Below are positions 24,358 to 35,634 of a stretch of 64,000 nt of DNA, piece after piece (position 1 is the stretch's first letter; each line of letters opens with the position of its first letter). Position numbers and translations under genes: made by a program. This DNA is from Camarhynchus parvulus (Eukaryota; Chordata; Aves; Passeriformes; Thraupidae): assembly GCF_901933205.1 (NCBI RefSeq), contig NC_044585.1:1116001-1180000 (forward strand), in the 5' to 3' direction. A model generated the notes under the pieces. It ran no database searches, had not been told where the DNA came from, and was given only the letters and a program-made list of their open reading frames with translations.

Positions 24358-24425
24358 GGATCATGGAATGGTTTGGTGGGAAGGGACCTTAAAGCCCATT
24401 TTGGGCAGGGACAGCTCCCGCTGGG
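24358..24425 (-). mobile_element. CR1 LINE short 3' fragment
   Basis: Antisense, about 65 bp: 'ATCATGGAATGGTTTGGTGG' and 'GGACCTTAAAGCCCATTTTG'. Confidence 0.75.
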
Positions 24426-25000
24426 CCGGGACGCTCAGGGAGGAGGAGCAGGGATCATCTGAGGGCAGCTGGGAGCTCCTCTGGCCTTCCCAAAGACACA
24501 GCTGCTGTGAGCACTCACATTGATCTCCCCAGGCCCTCCATCCATTTTGGGCTCCACAGGACACTTAATCTTCCTGAGGAATAAACACCCTCAATTACTG
24601 CAGAGGGAAGAGGAGCAGTGTATTTATTGGGAGGAAATCGAAAGTAATTACTGTGGGAAAAGTTATGCTGTGGCCTGGAAGTGCAGCGCATTATCTGTCA
24701 TGGCAAAGCCCAGTCCATCATATCCCCCCCAATAACCCAGGAGAGGCTGCAGGGTCAGCACAGAGGGATAAACCCTGCAGAGGGATAAACCCTGCTGCTC
24801 GGGCAGGATTGGCTTTTCTGTCCCTCAATCACCCCGTTTGTCCTGGCTCTCCTGGCAGGAGGGTCAGGGCTGCCTGCACATCACTCCAGGCTGGCTTCCC
24901 ACCCTCTCTCCACGTCCCTTTGTGCCAAACCTGTACTCCCCAATCCCCCAGCAGTCTCCTTTTTTTTCTCCCCCACCTTTCCTATAGCAATGTGCCCCCT

Positions 25001-25340
25001 TGATGGAGTGACAAAACTGTCATTTGTCTCCTTAAAAAGGAAAAAAGCCCAGAAGTTTCTCTCCTCAATCAGGTAAAAAGACACCTCATAGGACCTGGGG
25101 CACTTCACCTCAAACTTAAGGATAGCCAATTGGACAGGAGCCAAAAAGTCCCACCTGAGCAATTTACTAGAAAAAGAAGAGAACAAATGAAATAATCACT
25201 TTTGTGGGGTGTTTTACCAGGGGCAAGAACCTCTTGCACCTGGCTTGGTTTTTCTCTATAAAGAGTTTTGTTATTTTGCCTTTTATTAAAACTTTTCTGT
25301 TTCCAACACTACCACAGAAGCCATCCTGCTGATTTTATGC
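25001..25340 (+). mobile_element. Probable LTR remnant, family E
   Basis: Starts near TGATGGAGTGACAAAAC. It has a CTATAAAG TATA-like box at about 25257 and an ATTAAA poly(A)-like signal about 30 bp later, then TTCTGTTTCCAACAC. This spacing is that of a retroviral U3/R. Ends and target duplication could not be fixed. Confidence 0.45.
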
Positions 25341-25589
25341 CTTCTAAGGTAGCTGAGCTGTCTTGGGTGTGATATAAATCTCCAGGAGCTTATGAGACCT
25401 GGCTGGAGGAGACCCCTCTATCACTTTCCCTCTGAAGCCACCATCACCTCCTGTTCTCCTGCTGGGCCTTCCCTCTGTCCCCAGGCTTTTCCAGGAGCAG
25501 GAGTATTTCTGCTGCAGAGGCTCTGATGCCACATCAGGTCAGGACACCCCTTTCCCATGCTGCTGGGAAGCTGGTCCCCAAAATTCCTT

Positions 25590-26403
25590 TGTCACCGTGA
25601 TATTTTCTGAAAAATCCCTTCACAAGGATTTTTCTCCAGAGAAGCTGAGAAGCTTCGGAAAAGAAATGAAAACAATAATTATCTGATTGCTTGGAATGTG
25701 GTCTGGAGGTTGCTCTACCAACAGGTGCATCTTTGATTGGTTCCATGTGAATTGTTTTTACTTAATGACCAATCCCAGTCCAGCTGTGTTGGGACTCTGA
25801 GTCAGTCATGGGTTTTTATTATTCATTCTTGTTCAGCCTTCTGATGTCTCCTTTCTCTTTCTTTAGTATAGTTTTAGTATAGCATTTTCGTATAATGTGA
25901 TGTGATTGATATGATATGTTATGATAATATAATATAATGTAATGTAATATAACGTAATATAATGTAATGTAATGTAATATAACGTAATGTAATGTTATAT
26001 TATATTATATTATATTATATTATATTATATTATATTATATTATATTATATTATATTATATTATATTATATTATATTATATTATATTATATTATATTATGG
26101 AATATAATATAATGGAATATGATATTATATGATATGATATAATATGATATGATATAATAATATAATATGATAATATAATATGATATAATATGATATGATA
26201 TGATATGATATGATATGATATATATAATATGATATAATATGATATGATATAATGTAATGTGATATAATGTAATATAATATGATATGATTTAATATGATAT
26301 AATATAATATAATATATATCAGCCTTCTGAGAACTTGGAGTCAATTCTCATCTCTCACCTTGTCCTGGGACCCACAACAACACCACAACAACTGGTGACC
26401 ACA
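25590..26403 (+). mobile_element. LTR, family C, copy 3, expanded by microsatellite
   Basis: Begins TGTCACCGTGATATTTTC and ends ACTGGTGACCACA. Flanks are TTCCTT and TTCCAT, a 6-bp duplication with one mismatch. At 814 bp it is about twice the length of its relatives because the A/T block before 'ATCAGCCTTCTGAG' has grown into about 400 bp of ATATT/ATGAT-type repeat. Confidence 0.87.
25908..26322. repeat. ATATT / ATGATATGAT compound microsatellite inside an LTR
   Basis: The left part mixes TAATGTAATA units, the middle (about 25990-26096) is a near-pure TATAT array, and the right part alternates GATAT and AATAT pentamers. All units are five bases, so the array probably arose from one seed and then diversified. 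Confidence 0.94.
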
Positions 26404-27404
26404 TTCCATGGGTAACCCAGCTCAGCAGATCAACCATTAACAGTTCTCCAAGCCCTCCTTCCCTTAGATGAGAATATGGAAGGTTTGGGGCAGTTCAGAA
26501 GTGCCCATCTCAAAACACCCCCATTCCTTGACTCCAGTGGCCCATCCCAGCGTCCCACTGCCATGGAAGGTGTTGGACCCCTGCCCTGCTGGGGCACAGA
26601 AGTACCTGAGCAGAGATCTGGGGAGCCAGGGCTGCTGCCCTCTCCTAGGTCATTCCTCTAGGGATCATTAGAGGGATCCCTTGAAGCAACCTGAGCTCAA
26701 ATTGCTCCCAAAGAAAAGCTCAAAGGAATATTTGTCTGCCACGTTCAAAATACGTGGCAGAGTTATCTTGTCTATGAGGTAACTCATAGCTAAGATAATT
26801 ATGGAAAGTTATCTTAGGAAAGCTCTGAGCAGCTGGACTGAACCTTGTTTTTATTTATCTCCCACTCCATAAGTAATTCCTGGCTGTGGGTGGTGCCCTC
26901 AGGAGCATCCAACTCACAGGGTGTCCCAGCTGGAATGTGGGGGGGCTTTAATGTCCCCAGAGTGTCCTCACAGAGAGAATTTCAACATTAAAAACCCTTC
27001 CATGTACTCCCATAGGCCCATCTTTGATATTTACCCAAAGTGGACCCTGTGACACCCCCAGCACCCCCCTCTGCACCTCCCACCATACCAATTATTTCTC
27101 TGCAGTGAGGAAAATTGGCTTTTCCTGTGTCTACAACATGATCTGCCCCTGCTGGCTTTGAATGCGGCAGTGTCCCTTGAGCCTGAGCTGCTGCTGTCTC
27201 TATTTGCTCTGAAAACAGCCAGTTAAGACTCTGCCCGTGCTTTAGGAAGCTCTCAGCAAACTGCCCAAGGAAAATACTCTTTCCAGGAGTTGTGGCAACC
27301 TTTACACAGCGTTAAACCACTTGAGAGCTGCTGGGAAGTGGCAGTGCTGGTGTTCCAACACCCTCTGCCACCCCGTGAGGGCCTTCAGGAGCTTCTGGTA
27401 CCAG
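26404..27404. other. No gene seen
   Basis: No supported gene or repeat. The segment includes a small inverted element, ACGTTCAAAATACGT, at about 26742-26756. Confidence 0.4.
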
Positions 27405-27515
27405 CCAGGGGTGCCCGGGGGGGGTGTTGGGGTGTCTGTGCAGGGCCAGGAGCTGGGCTGGAGGATCCTCTGGGCGCCTTCCAGCTCAGGATAGTCTGGG
27501 ATTCTCTGAACACTT
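27405..27515 (+). mobile_element. CR1 LINE 3' fragment, 'CAGCTCAGGATAGT' subfamily
   Basis: Sense copy: 'CAGGGCCAGGAGCTGGGCTG' then 'CCTTCCAGCTCAGGATAGTC'. It is the sense counterpart of the 10.4-kb subfamily. Confidence 0.75.
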
Positions 27516-27599
27516 CCTCAGGGTGGTTTGTGTTTCATGGTTGTTGCCTTGGTTTGAACAGCCAGGTGTGTGCTAAGGAAGGCAGGAGCCTCCCCTGAA

Positions 27600-28245
27600 A
27601 TGGAAAATGCAAACCCCCTCCCTCTGAATTGTTATAATTTTGAAATTAAGGGGCTCTCAGGCAAAGATATGGGAGCAGGAATTACAGCTCTTTATTAGGA
27701 AAATTAAAAATCACAAATGCAATAGTACAAACAAAACAAACCACTGCCAGAGTGAGACCATGCCCTGCCCCTGTGTGTCAGGGGGTGGCACAGCCCCATC
27801 CCATGGGGGCTCAGCCCTCCTGCAGTGCCAGCTGTGCTGCTGCTGCAGCAGGGATCCTGCACAAGGGGGGAGTTTTCCTCTGCAGCTCCAGGGCTGCTGC
27901 AGATGGGCCTGGGCTCCCTCTGGCAATGCAGGGCAGCAGAAAGCTGCTCCTCTGGCAATGCAGTGGGCAAAGGCTGCTGTGCTGCTCCAGGCTCAGATTG
28001 GATCCAGGTAGGAATGCTTGGCTCCTCCCCTGGGCGCAGCATCTCCCCATGGGATGCTGGAATTGGATCAGCCCTGCAGGGACACTCAGTGGCCATGGAC
28101 AGCAGAGATCTCCTGGAGGGAGGATTGGCTGTGGGAGAGATAAAGAAAAAACTGCCCCATGGACAGCAGAGAACTGCCCCAGCTCTGACAGGTGGGGATA
28201 GAATACACATTTAACCCAGGACAGTTTTTTACCACCCTAGGGTGG
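27600..28245 (-). mobile_element. Possible ERV/LTR-derived segment
   Basis: On the minus strand the left end reads CCTAATAAAGAGCTGTAATT, 'TTTGCCTGAGAGCCCC' and 'TTAATTTCAAAATTATAACA', which looks like a poly(A) signal followed by an R/U5-like tail. The rest is GC-rich. I recall this tail as common in passerine LTR elements, but boundaries and class are uncertain. Confidence 0.35.
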
Positions 28246-30014
28246 AATCCAGATTTGTTTCCGCCAGGGGCAGTGGCAATTTTGTTTTCGGAGGTGTGAA
28301 CCTCCCAGTGACTGCCCCAAACACGCAAAATCTGTGTGATCTGCCCCCCAGTGCTCAGGGACAGTGATTCCCTGGCTGATTCCCGGTGCTGCCTGCTCCC
28401 TTTGTCCTGGGAACAGATCCATAAAAACAGCTGAGAGAAACCTTTTCAGCCCAGTTCCTCTTATCAGTTGTCTCAGACAAGTCATTTGCAAATAAATGTG
28501 TTCCCCTTTCTCTTCAGCCACCTGATAACCCTTGTAAGATAAAGCCCCCTCAGCACCCCCATTAATCACTCAGGACAACATTTGCTAATGAGGATTTCAC
28601 ACTTTCACCTCCTTTAGATCTGATCAGATTTCTGCTTCAGAACTGGACTTGAAAATACTGACAGAAAGAAATTAATTCCTTCATTTCCCACCCACTTTTC
28701 CACAAAGGAAAAGAAACCTCACAGGCAGAGAGATAAGAACAACCACGGTGATCACCTATAAACACTTCTCCAGCGTGTTATCTGTGTTTATCCCTCTTCC
28801 AGTCTCCTATCTGTAGCAAAATTAGTTCTTTTAGGAGAAGAACAAAAGCTAAACTGAAAAATGGACAATCTCAGTGAACAAAAAACAGCTTTTGAAAGGT
28901 GTTGTGATGATAAATTATCCCACATTTCCCTCAGCTCTCTCTCCAATATTCGTGGAGGAACCTGGGATAATGGAAGTTGTCCCTGCCCACGGTGTTTTCT
29001 GGGAAACCAAATCCCTGGAGGGTGCCCTGCTGACATTTGGGGTCTTTCCATCCAAACCCCTGTAGATCTAAGCAGGGAAAATATTCCTTCACTCTGGAGA
29101 TGCTCAGACTCCTGGTCTGCAGCCATAACACAGCTCCAAAATTGCCCTTGCTCACGAGGGGATCCCAGAGCACTGAATTCAAACTGTGCCCACCCAGCAG
29201 CTCCAGAGCAGTGAACACTGCAGCTCCTCAAATTGTGTCTCTTGTGGAGCAGGGATTATTCTTAGGGAGTTGTCTGAAGGATGAGCTCCCATCTCTCTGA
29301 ACTGCATCTCTCTGGGATTCTGCTCCTCTTCCAGACCCAGGCAGGGTCGCTGGTGCAGGGGCAGGGCTGGGTTCATCCACCAAACCAAAATTCAGATTAA
29401 CTGTCACCCCTCATGTCGAAATTCTGCCTCCTGCTGCTCTCAGGCCAAGATTCAGGTCTGCCAGAGGCTGATGCCTTTGGAAAACTCAGCTTCTGCACAT
29501 GACTCGCAAAATTGGGATTTTCACTCCTGTCTTTGCCCATGGGACACCCCCTTGGGAGGGCATCTAAGCCCTGCCTTAGAGAAGCTGGAGAGGCACAGGG
29601 GAGAGGAAATTTGTCCTTTGAATATTCCTGGGCTGGGGTTTTCTCCCCGGGTTTCTCCTGCAGCCAGGGAGCACAGCCAGCACCCCCATCCCAGGCTGTT
29701 CTGTTGTGCAGTGGCTCCTCAGTGATGAATCCATCCAGGATCCTGCCTGCATGTCTGAGCACACCACGGCCCCCCCACATTCCAGGGAGAAGGAATTATT
29801 CCCCAGCCTGCAAGCTGAGACTTGATAAATCAGATTAACCTGTCCCAGCCCTGATGGATTGGTCCTGTACGGCATCCAGGGCAGGAGTGGAATTTAGATG
29901 TCCCCAGAGCCACCTCTTGGTCACTGTGTGCAGCGGCTGAAAGGGGCTGGAGAGCCACAGGCTGGGCACCTGGTAAGGCAGGGCTGGAACCACACCAGCA
30001 GAACTGAGTGTGTC
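28246..30014. other. No gene seen
   Basis: No supported exon. A CR1-like hint at about 28965-29000 ('GAACCTGGGATAATGGAAG') is too short to call. Confidence 0.4.
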
Positions 30015-30165
30015 ACCTTTGGATGAGATTTCCCTGGAAGTGCCCAAGGAGCAGCTGGACACAGCTCTCCATGGTATGCTCAGTGGGGATGTGAGTCCTC
30101 GGTCAAAGACAGGGCTTGATGATCCCGGAGGTTTCTCCAACCTGAATGAATCTGTGATTCTGCAC
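30015..30165 (+). mobile_element. CR1 LINE 3' fragment
   Basis: Sense copy with 'GAAGTGCCCAAGGAGCAGCT', then 'GGGCTTGATGATCCCGGAG', 'TTTCTCCAACCTGAATGAA' and TCTGTGATTCTGCA, the standard CR1 3' order. Confidence 0.85.
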
Positions 30166-30711
30166 ACCTGGGGCAGCAGTGACAGTCAGTGTTAGAGGGG
30201 ATGGAAGGGAGAGAATGGAGCCCTTGCCTGGCAGTTTGCTCCCTCAGGGTGCTCTCACATCCCTGCTGCTCCAAGTCCTTCCCCCGCAGGAACAGCAGCA
30301 GCAGAATTTTGATTTAGGTTTGATCCAGACACCACCAAGCCCCAACTCCTCAGCCCACCCACCAGACCCTCCTTTCACACAAGTCCTTGTTCAGGAGTCT
30401 GGAGGCACCTGGAGGGCTCTGGAGCTCACAGATCTGTGTTCAGAGGCAGCTTCAGGACTCCTCATGCTCATGGATTCCTCAGGGCTTCTGCTGAGGAGAG
30501 CAAAATGGGTCCAGTTACCATTTTTATGAGCTGGAGATCATCAGAGGAGCTGTGACAGCACAGAGCCCAGCAGCTCCAGCTGCTCTGAGCTTTGTGGGCT
30601 TTGTCTCTCCCCAGACACCTCTGTGGGCTTGGGAGAAACAAAGCTGCCTCACTGAGCATCCCTGGAACACCAAAATCCAGTGCCCAGTGTGCAGGAGAAG
30701 TGGATGTGTGA

Positions 30712-30843
30712 GGGAAGGAAGGAAGGAAGGAAGGAAGGAAGGAAGGAAGGAAGGAAGGAAGGAAGGAAGGAAGGAAGGAAGGAAGGAAGGAAGGAAGGAA
30801 GGAAGGAAGGAAGGAAGGAAGGAAGGAAGGAAGGAAGGAAGGA
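30712..30843. repeat. (GGAA)n microsatellite
   Basis: About 33 perfect tetranucleotide units. The purity suggests a young, probably polymorphic locus. Open frames (Gly-Arg-Lys-Glu or Leu-Pro-Ser-Phe repeats) are artefacts. Confidence 0.98.
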
Positions 30844-31127
30844 TAACACATTAACACATTCCCAGCTGCCCATAAATGGAGCTCAGCCCAATTGAAACAA
30901 ACCAGCTGAGTGAATGGACATGGCTCCATTGGTTGGTTGTTGTCTCCCCAGTATTACCAGGTGATAATCAGCAGAGAAGGATTTTGAAATAAGATCCCAG
31001 TGAGCAGCTGGAAGTGAAGTGCGGCCACTTCTGCATTAGGAAGGAGGATTTATCCCAAAGATAAATCAATGTGGATCAGGTTTTGGTTAGACCAAGGCAG
31101 TGGCAGCTCCTCTGGCTTTCCAAGCTC

Positions 31128-31205
31128 AGAACTGTGGAATGGTTTGGGTTGGAAAGGACCTTAAAGGTCCTCTCATTCCACCCCCTGCCATGGGCAGAGA
31201 TTCCA
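31128..31205 (-). mobile_element. CR1 LINE short 3' fragment
   Basis: Antisense: 'GTGGAATGGTTTGGGTTGGA' followed by 'AAGGACCTTAAAGGTCC' and 'CCCTGCCATGGGCAGAG'. Confidence 0.88.
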
Positions 31206-31225
31206 TGGATCCCATCAGATGGATG

Positions 31226-31228
31226 GTG

Positions 31229-31264
<36 letters not shown>
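31226..31264. repeat. (GATT)n microsatellite
   Basis: About nine perfect GATT units just downstream of the CR1 fragment. Confidence 0.95.
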
Positions 31265-31265
<1 letters not shown>

Positions 31266-32173
31266 TGTGCTCAGGTAGTGGATTCCTTTCCCTGATCAAT
31301 CCAAGCAGGTCAGGAGGGATGAGGGGAGGGAAGGAGGGAGGAAGGCTCCTTCCCCAGGAGTGATGAGATCTCCCTTCAGCTGAGGTTCCTGGGCTCAGAT
31401 CTGTGGAAATCAAGAATTCATTCCAATGGATGTGGGCCCACAGACTGCAGGAGCTCTCCCACAAATAACTCTGCTCAGGGAGAGGAGGTCACAGATGAAT
31501 TAAATGTAAATATTTGGCTTCTGAGAGCTCTTGGCTTGCTTGTTTTCTTTTAGAATAGACATGAGCCTCAGGATGGTACAGAAGAGCCCAACAGCCCCCT
31601 GGATCAGCAGAACCAAGGAGGAGATGATCCCAAAAAAGTCAGGAAGTGGTTTTAAGGGAGATGCTTTTCAGGATCAGCCTCCCAATCCTTCTGGGGCTGA
31701 ATCTCCACAGAATCCCTGTTCTCTCCTCCTTGGCAAACTTATTCAGCTGCTTTTTCCCTGCTCCACAATTTTGGTGCTGCTTTGATGCCAAACTCACACA
31801 TTAAAAAGTGTGGAACTGAGGGCTGGATCTGCTCTGTTCATTCCTTCCTCTCCACGGAGTTGCAGATTTACATTTTAACAACTTGCCCTTGTTTCCTGTA
31901 AATGTTTGTTCGGTAAATGGAAGCAATTACTGCTGCAGGTGATCAATAGTGCAGCCAGTACAGGGGTTCAGGAGCTGTGATAGGGATTGGGAGTGGCAGC
32001 ATGGAGTTTGTAGCTGCTGGAATACATCATGGGCTAGTCTGTGCAACAAGCAGCCCTTCCCTGAAAAGCACTGAAATGCAAAATGTAGGGTTCATTCTCC
32101 CTGGGATGAGTTTAGGGCTTTTCCCAGGTGGAAAGAAGAATTTCCCCACTATCTGGTGTTCCAAGCAAGGAAA

Positions 32174-32193
32174 ATGTAAATGCTAACTTACAT
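32174..32193. promoter_or_regulatory. Octamer-like palindrome, unit 1 (degenerate)
   Basis: ATGTAAATGCTAACTTACAT: both arms differ from the unit 2 version, and the C-to-T change in the left arm is matched by G-to-A in the right arm, so most of the pairing is kept. Confidence 0.55.
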
Positions 32194-32486
32194 TAGCATG
32201 TAAATATAAGAGTTGGAATTGTCACCCCAAGGTGTGAAGGCTTTCCCTGGATGCAGAAGGCTCAGAATGCCAAAATTCCAGGAGATGGGGATGGCAGCAA
32301 ACCCCAAATAAGCCCCAGGAAAGATGTGGGCTCCAAGCCAGCAGCAGCTGGGTTGCTATTCCTCTTTAGGGCTGATTTTTTTTCCCAAGCTGTGCCCTCA
32401 TGACTGTGTTGGTCCTTCCTCCACTGCATAATAGGAAATAGCAAGGGGGGAATCCTCATTATTTGATGTTCCAAGCATAAAGGAAA

Positions 32487-32506
32487 ATGCAAATGCTAAT
32501 TTGCAT
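32487..32506. promoter_or_regulatory. Palindromic pair of octamer motifs, unit 2
   Basis: ATGCAAATGCTAATTTGCAT: a perfect inverted repeat of ATGCAAAT, the motif bound by POU/Oct factors, with a GCTA spacer. Binding is inferred from the motif only. Confidence 0.6.
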
Positions 32507-32799
32507 TAGTATGTAAATATAAGAGTTGGAATTGTCACCCCAAGGTGTGAAGGCTTTCCCTGGGTGCAGAAGGCTCAGAATCCCAAAATTCCAGGAGATG
32601 GGGATGGCAGCAAACCCCAAATAAGCCCCAGGAAAGATGTGGGCTCCAAGCCAGCAGCAGCTGGGTTGCTATTCCTCTTTAGGGCTGATTTTTTTTCCCA
32701 AGCTGTGCCCTCATGACTGTGTTGGTCCTTCCTCCACTGCATAATAGGAAATAGCAAGGGGGGAATCCTCATTATTTGATGTTCCAAGCATAAAGGAAA

Positions 32800-32819
32800 A
32801 TGCAAATGCTAATTTGCAT
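32800..32819. promoter_or_regulatory. Palindromic pair of octamer motifs, unit 3
   Basis: Identical to the unit 2 palindrome, 313 bp downstream. Confidence 0.6.
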
Positions 32820-32974
32820 TAGTATGTAAATATAAGAGTTGGAATTGTCACCCCAAGGTGTGAAGGCTTTCCCTGGGTGCAGAAGGCTCAGAATCCCAAA
32901 ATTCCAGGAGATGGGGATGGCAGCAAACCCCAAATAAGCCCCCAGGAAAGATGAGGGCTCCAAGCCAGCAGCAG

Positions 32975-33693
32975 CTCCAGGAAATCAGAATGCACAGGGA
33001 AGACCCAGACTGGTGTAATGACACAACAAAACATTTGTCTGCTCCCAAATTTCCAGCTCATGGAGAGAGTTTTCCATCACAAGGCGAGTGTGGGTCCCCC
33101 AGGAACGCTCCTCTGGCTCATTCTTCACAGCAGCTTCTGCAATGACCCCTGGATATTTGTTCCTGGGGAATTTCCAGAAATATTGTAAAGTGACAAATTG
33201 AAAAGCACCTGAAACTCTGTCAGGCTTCTTTTGGATTTTGCATTTAATTGAATTTTACCCTGGATTGTCCCTCAGTGTCACTGAGAGATGGTGTGCCTTT
33301 TATAGCTCCTGGGAAGCGTTTTCTTCCCGGGACCACAGCTCTGTGTGGACGCTTCATTCGAACTCCCTGTGCTTCCTGATCCACGGGCACTTCCACAGGG
33401 AATGGAGCCACAGCCATGCCAGCTCCAGCTCTGCTCCCCTTCAGCATGAGACAGGGATTGTATCCAACCCCAAGGCAATGCTCTGAGGGACATATGTGAC
33501 ATTGTTGTGTCCCCTGAGGGACCAGGGTGGCCCGGTGGGGGCTGTCACCCTGTGCTGAGAGGGTGAGGGACCAGGGGGTTCCTTTGCCATTCCAGCCCCT
33601 TTTGCCTTTCCTGGGTGTCCCGTGCTGGGTTAACAGCTGCCCATCAGGAGAGGAACAAATGATCCTTTTCTGTTCTGTGTTCTCTTGTTTCGC
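32975..33693. other. DNA separating the two halves of the third 313-bp unit
   Basis: About 720 bp with no recognised element. I see no terminal inverted repeats, poly(A) tail or obvious target duplication that would prove it is an insertion. Confidence 0.4.
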
Positions 33694-33785
33694 ATCTATT
33701 CCTCTTTGGGGCTGATTTTTTTTCCCAAAGCTGTGTCCCCATTACTGTGTTGGTCCTTCCTGCACTGCATAATATGAAATAGCCA
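33694..33785. repeat. Detached remainder of the 313-bp repeat unit
   Basis: Begins CTATTCCTCTTTGGGGC, continues through 'GCTGATTTTTTTTCCCAAAG' and 'TACTGTGTTGGTCCTTCC', and ends near 'GCATAATATGAAATAGCCAG'. This matches the second half of the 313-bp unit, with several substitutions. It is separated from the truncated third unit by about 720 bp of unrelated DNA. Confidence 0.85.
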
Positions 33786-33867
33786 GGAAAAACAAAATTC
33801 TGTTTTTATCCCAAGGACAGCAGCATCATTCAGAGCCATCCCTGGGACACAGCACAGCCCACAGGGA

Positions 33868-34163
33868 CAGGGAAAGGGAAAAGGAAATGGGAAAAGGAAA
33901 TGGGAAAGGGACAGGGAAAGCGAAAGGGAAAGGGAAAGGGAAAGGGAAAGGGAAAGGGAAAGGGAAAGGGAAAGGGAAAGGGAAAGGGAAAGGGAAAGGG
34001 AAAGGGAAAGGGAAAGGGGAAAGGGAAAGGGAAAAGGGAAAGGGAAATGGGAAAGGGAAATGGGAAATGGGGAATGGGGAAGGGAAAGGGAAAGGGAAAA
34101 GGGAAATTGGAAACTGGAAATGGGGAAGAGAAATGGAAATGGGGAAGGGAAAGGGAAATGGGG
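33868..34163. repeat. (GGGAAA)n microsatellite with degenerate flanks
   Basis: The core (about 33912-34014) is a near-perfect GGGAAA hexamer. The flanks mix GGGAAATGG and GGGGAAGGG. Repeated GGG with three-base loops fits the canonical G-quadruplex pattern on the plus strand. Long frames through it encode Gly-Lys or Phe-Pro repeats and are artefacts. Confidence 0.95.
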
Positions 34164-34295
34164 AAGCTGCTGAGATCTGCACCCCCAATTCTGAGGTTGG
34201 GGGCTGCCCTGGTGCCTTTGGTGCAGCAGAGTGCCCCAGAGCAGTCCCATTCCATCAGCAGTGTCTCTCCAGGTGACTGAAGGTGTCTCAGATGT

Positions 34296-34625
34296 GGACA
34301 AATCCACGCCCAGCACCCGGTTCCCTTTGGAGATGGAGAGGCCGGGCAGTATCAGCAATGAGGAAGAATTTGAAATGGTCAAAGAATCCAAATTTATTGT
34401 GGAGTACAACTGCTTATATACTTATTTTAGGAAGACTAGTAATGTTTTACTACAGTGATTGGGTTAAAGAGCACATAAACAAACTTATACATTTTAAACA
34501 TCTCTTGCTTGCAGACTCTGATGTAATTTTCTTTTTCCAGTAAGTCAGTCTGATTGAATCTTCTTGCAATCTTGATTTAATCCTCAAAGCTCTGTTTGCT
34601 ATTGCCAAGGCATCCTGTCATCACA
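34296..34625 (-). mobile_element. Probable solo LTR, family G
   Basis: On the minus strand: TATATAAG box (plus positions about 34413-34420), then ACAATAAATTTGG about 20 bp later, then an R/U5-like stretch ending near GGATTTGTCCACA. The upstream part begins near TGACAGGATGCCTTGG. TATA-to-poly(A) spacing and TG...CA ends fit an LTR. The target duplication is not visible. Confidence 0.6.
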
Positions 34626-35634
34626 TCTCTTATGCTGGCCAGGTCCAAAGTGCATCCTCTGTCCTGTCCCAGTGTCCCAGCAGGGCAGTGCTGCCCAGCC
34701 CAGCACATCCTTCCCAAACTCCCCCCGTGCAGCCCCAGAGGTGCCACTGCCCACGAGAAGCCCCAGGAGGGTTTGCTCAGACAGAAAAAGCAAAATTCTG
34801 ACCCTGGAGTTCCATAGCCATGGATCCAAGTCCCAAACTGAGGCTGTGCAGCACCAAAGCAGCTGAGGGAAGAACAAGAACCCAGAAATGTCAGTGCTGC
34901 TCCAGGACTCTGAGCCTTCCTTCTCCCCCAGGTACTTTCCACATCCATCCAACTGCTTCCATACATTCCTGCTCCTCCCAGAAAAAATCAGAGATCTTGG
35001 AATGCAGCTTTAGCAACCAGCTCAGTTTCTCTAAGAGTTTATTAATAATAATAATAATAAACCAGAGTGGAGCATTTTCCAGAATATTCTCATTTCAAGC
35101 CAAGGCTCTGTTCTCACAGTCTGACAGATTTTTCCCTTTTTTCCCTGCTCCAAGCCCTATCACAAAGGATCATCTTCCTACTCTTTCACCCTATAAACAA
35201 ATTGCTTTCTTAATTTGTGCATGCTGTGCCTGCAATTGTCTCCTCGTTATTCTCTTAGCAGATGATTCTCTGCAGCTCCTGGGAAGCTCCCAGGCACGAA
35301 TTTCTGTCTATTCTTCCCTAAAAACGGGTGCTTGGATGTTGTCCTGGCTGTCTGAGCTGGGGGAAGAGCTCCTTTCATCAATGAAAGGCCTGTTCAGCCT
35401 GGACCGAGCCCACGAGAGCCTCCCCAGCGCCAGAATATTTTTAATTGGTTCCATTTCAAAAACTGGGCTGCTCAGCTCTTGAAAGGGTCTTAATTCTTAT
35501 TAATTTTCCTGATAGCAGACGTGGCCTCCTTTTGATGTGCAAATTTGAAACTCTTTTTCCACACACAGATTCCCCCCGCCCTGCTCCTGCCGTGCGTAGA
35601 TTGGGATCTGTGGGAAATGAATCCAGAGGAGCTC
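34626..35634. other. No gene seen
   Basis: A plus-strand frame of 220 codons (34820-35482) crosses this interval. It has no recognisable domain and a low-information composition, so I do not call it. A short (AAT)n run lies at 35041-35060. Confidence 0.4.

Larger units (their letters stand above)
32125..32974. repeat. 313-bp tandem repeat, about 2.7 units
   Basis: The motif AGTTGGAATTGTCACCCCAA starts at 32211, 32524 and 32837, giving an exact 313-bp period. Units two and three are nearly identical; the first is slightly diverged at its left edge. The third unit stops at 'CAAGCCAGCAGCAGCT' (32974). Its missing remainder, beginning with CTATTCCTCTTTGGGG, is found at 33694-33785. Each unit carries an octamer palindrome. 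Frames inside it match between units only because of the duplication. Confidence 0.95.

Noticed and set aside
30468..30929. Frames with Leu-Pro-Ser-Phe or Gly-Arg-Lys-Glu repeats
   Set aside because: Simple translation of (GGAA)n.
32262..32805. Two near-identical 76-codon minus-strand proteins
   Set aside because: They are the same frame in two units of the 313-bp repeat, so identity reflects DNA duplication and not coding constraint.
33826..34409. Long Gly-Lys and Phe-Pro frames on both strands
   Set aside because: Artefacts of the GGGAAA hexamer, which keeps all frames without stops.
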